From NCBI GenBank assembly GCA_910587495.1, contig CAJUMT010000002.1, positions 1-62,384 of the forward strand: DNA of 62,384 nucleotides. Reading direction: 5' to 3'. Source of the stretch: an uncultured Lachnospiraceae bacterium (GTDB taxonomy: Bacteria > Bacillota > Clostridia > Lachnospirales > Lachnospiraceae). Position numbers and translations under genes: made by a program. This document shows positions 61,533-62,384 of the stretch, piece by piece. How positions within the stretch are numbered: position 1 is the stretch's first letter; every line of letters begins with the position of its first letter. The notes beneath the pieces are model-generated. The model was given only the letters and a program-made list of their open reading frames with translations. It searched no databases and was not told where the DNA came from.

Positions 61533-62006
61533 TTCGTCTGTGTCCCGTATTTCCCGGATGACTACGTCGTAACTGTAAGTTTCATTGACCGGTACAGTAA
61601 CCGTATCGCCCACATGGTGGCCAAGCAGTGCTTTTCCCAGCGGGGATTCGATGCTGATCAGGTTCTTCACGGAATTTCCCCGGATGCTGGTGACGATCTT
61701 GTAGGTCTCGCATTCGTCGTCTTCCTCAATGTAGACGGTGACCGTTTTATTTAATCCTACTTCATCCGAACCGGAAGTATCTTCCACGATTACGGCATTT
61801 TTCAGCATACGTTCCAGATAGCCAATACGGCTGTTATTGCTGCCGTTTTCCCGTTTTGCCGCATAGTATTCAAAATTTTCGCTCAAATCCCCCTGTGCCC
61901 TCGCTTCCTGGAGCGCCTCTAGGATCTGGGGACGCAGGACCAGCTTGCGGTGGTCGATCTCCGCCTGGATTTTCTCCACATCCTTTTTTGTCAGTTTTTC
62001 TTTCAT
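61506..62006 (-). CDS. greA: Transcription elongation factor GreA
   Basis: GreA rescues backtracked RNA polymerase by stimulating transcript cleavage. 166 residues: an N-terminal coiled coil (KLTKKDVEKIQAEIDHRK) with the conserved ARAQGDLSENFEYYAAKREN tip region, a middle IGYLERMLKNAVIVEDT, and the C-terminal FKBP-like barrel (ISIESPLGKALLGHHVGDTV). Slightly longer than usual because of an acidic tail, EEEDTIRAF, that is encoded by the terminator stem. It probably follows asnA in one operon, with AAGGAAGG before its ATG. Confidence 0.95.
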   Translation of the reverse strand: MKEKLTKKDVEKIQAEIDHRKLVLRPQILEALQEARAQGDLSENFEYYAAKRENGSNNSRIGYLERMLKNAVIVEDTSGSDEVGLNKTVTVYIEEDDECETYKIVTSIRGNSVKNLISIESPLGKALLGHHVGDTVTVPVNETYSYDVVIREIRDTDEEEDTIRAF

Positions 62007-62038
62007 GATTGTCTTGCTGCCTTCCTTTAAAGATACGG

Positions 62039-62384
62039 TTATAACAGGGTGATCCCGTGTTTCTGCGCGGTTATGCGTACCTCGTCCGGCCAGATAGAAG
62101 CCTGGACTTCGCCGATATGGGCTTTCCGTAGATAGAACATGCAGATCCTCGACTGACCGATGCCGCCTCCAATGGTGTAAGGAAGCCTGCGCTCTAAGAT
62201 ATCTTTCTGGAAGGGCAGATTCGCGCGGTCTTCACAGCCTGCCAGGGAGAGCTGGCGGCTTAAGGAGTCCTCGTCTACCCGGATACCCATGGAGGACAGC
62301 TCCAGCGCATGCCCCAAGATGGGATACCAGACGATGATGTCGCCGTTTAAGTGCCAGTCGTCATAGTCCGGCGCACGGCCGTCA
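62039..62384 (-). CDS. asnA: Aspartate-ammonia ligase AsnA, N-terminal part outside window
   Basis: This makes asparagine from aspartate, ammonia and ATP. The frame is open to the window edge, so the gene continues beyond 62384; only about 114 C-terminal residues are visible. They include the class II synthetase-type signatures [40 protein letters not shown] and [20 protein letters not shown] with [15 protein letters not shown]. These are characteristic of AsnA rather than AsnB or aspartyl-tRNA synthetase. It reads toward greA, 32 bp away. Confidence 0.93.
   Translation of the reverse strand, partial: DGRAPDYDDWHLNGDIIVWYPILGHALELSSMGIRVDEDSLSRQLSLAGCEDRANLPFQKDILERRLPYTIGGGIGQSRICMFYLRKAHIGEVQASIWPDEVRITAQKHGITLL

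Overview
The window looks like chromosomal DNA of a motile, Gram-positive, anaerobic Clostridia, most likely a Lachnospiraceae member. The reasons are the flgM-flgN-flgK-flgL-(yviE-like)-fliW-csrA gene order, sigma-28 promoters with a GCCGATAT-type -10, an ECF sigma/DUF4179 pair, Rpn-family and AAA/PD-(D/E)XK genes, and strong GGAGG ribosome binding sites. All assignments were made by eye from sequence and translation; no database was searched.

Region 1 (1-15.3 kb) is a late flagellar locus. fliD (5' end missing), fliS, a fliT-like gene and a degenerate nucleotidyltransferase-like gene run on the + strand. They converge at a shared terminator with the minus-strand operon flgM-flgN-flgK-flgL-yviE-like-fliW-csrA. 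A divergent + strand set begins at about 9.6 kb: a FliK-like protein, a free-standing FlhB C-terminal domain, a lytic transglycosylase, a PilZ protein, a GT2 glycosyltransferase and an orphan FliD-like protein. Sigma-28-type motifs precede flgM, the FliK-like gene and the FliD-like gene.

Region 2 (15.4-25.7 kb) is accessory. It holds a membrane-anchored C39-like peptidase, a large GT-B glycosyltransferase with a propeller-like C-terminus (also behind a sigma-28-type motif), an AAA/PD-(D/E)XK protein, a GDPD phosphodiesterase, an ECF sigma factor with a DUF4179 partner, and one full plus two truncated tandem copies of an Rpn-type nuclease gene. Each copy ends in a hairpin whose arms have co-varied.

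Region 3 (25.8-61.5 kb) is a long, almost entirely co-directional glycan island. It opens with the best sigma-28 match in the window (TTAAGTTT-N11-GCCGATAT). It encodes two fused cytidylyltransferases, an aldolase/FGGY kinase/Fe-ADH/nucleotidyltransferase/CDP-glycerol-transferase set, many GT2 and GT4 glycosyltransferases, a radical SAM enzyme, a methyltransferase-like protein, a UDP-GlcNAc to UDP-6-deoxy-L-HexNAc trio, two HAD-like giants and two TIM-barrel proteins. Thirteen proteins carry the same small Rossmann-like module (GAG followed by DN...WG), placed N-terminal, C-terminal, internal or alone. No flippase, polymerase, ABC exporter or undecaprenyl-phosphate sugar transferase is visible. 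I therefore infer that the products modify a cytoplasmic acceptor, most plausibly flagellin before export, and that the island is co-expressed with late flagellar genes. The core (about 28-52 kb) is visibly AT-richer than its flanks, which suggests a swapped-in variable cassette.

Region 4 (61.5-62.4 kb) returns to housekeeping genes on the minus strand: greA and a partial asnA. No gap between genes exceeds 300 bases. No tRNA, rRNA, CRISPR array, insertion sequence or flagellin gene was seen.
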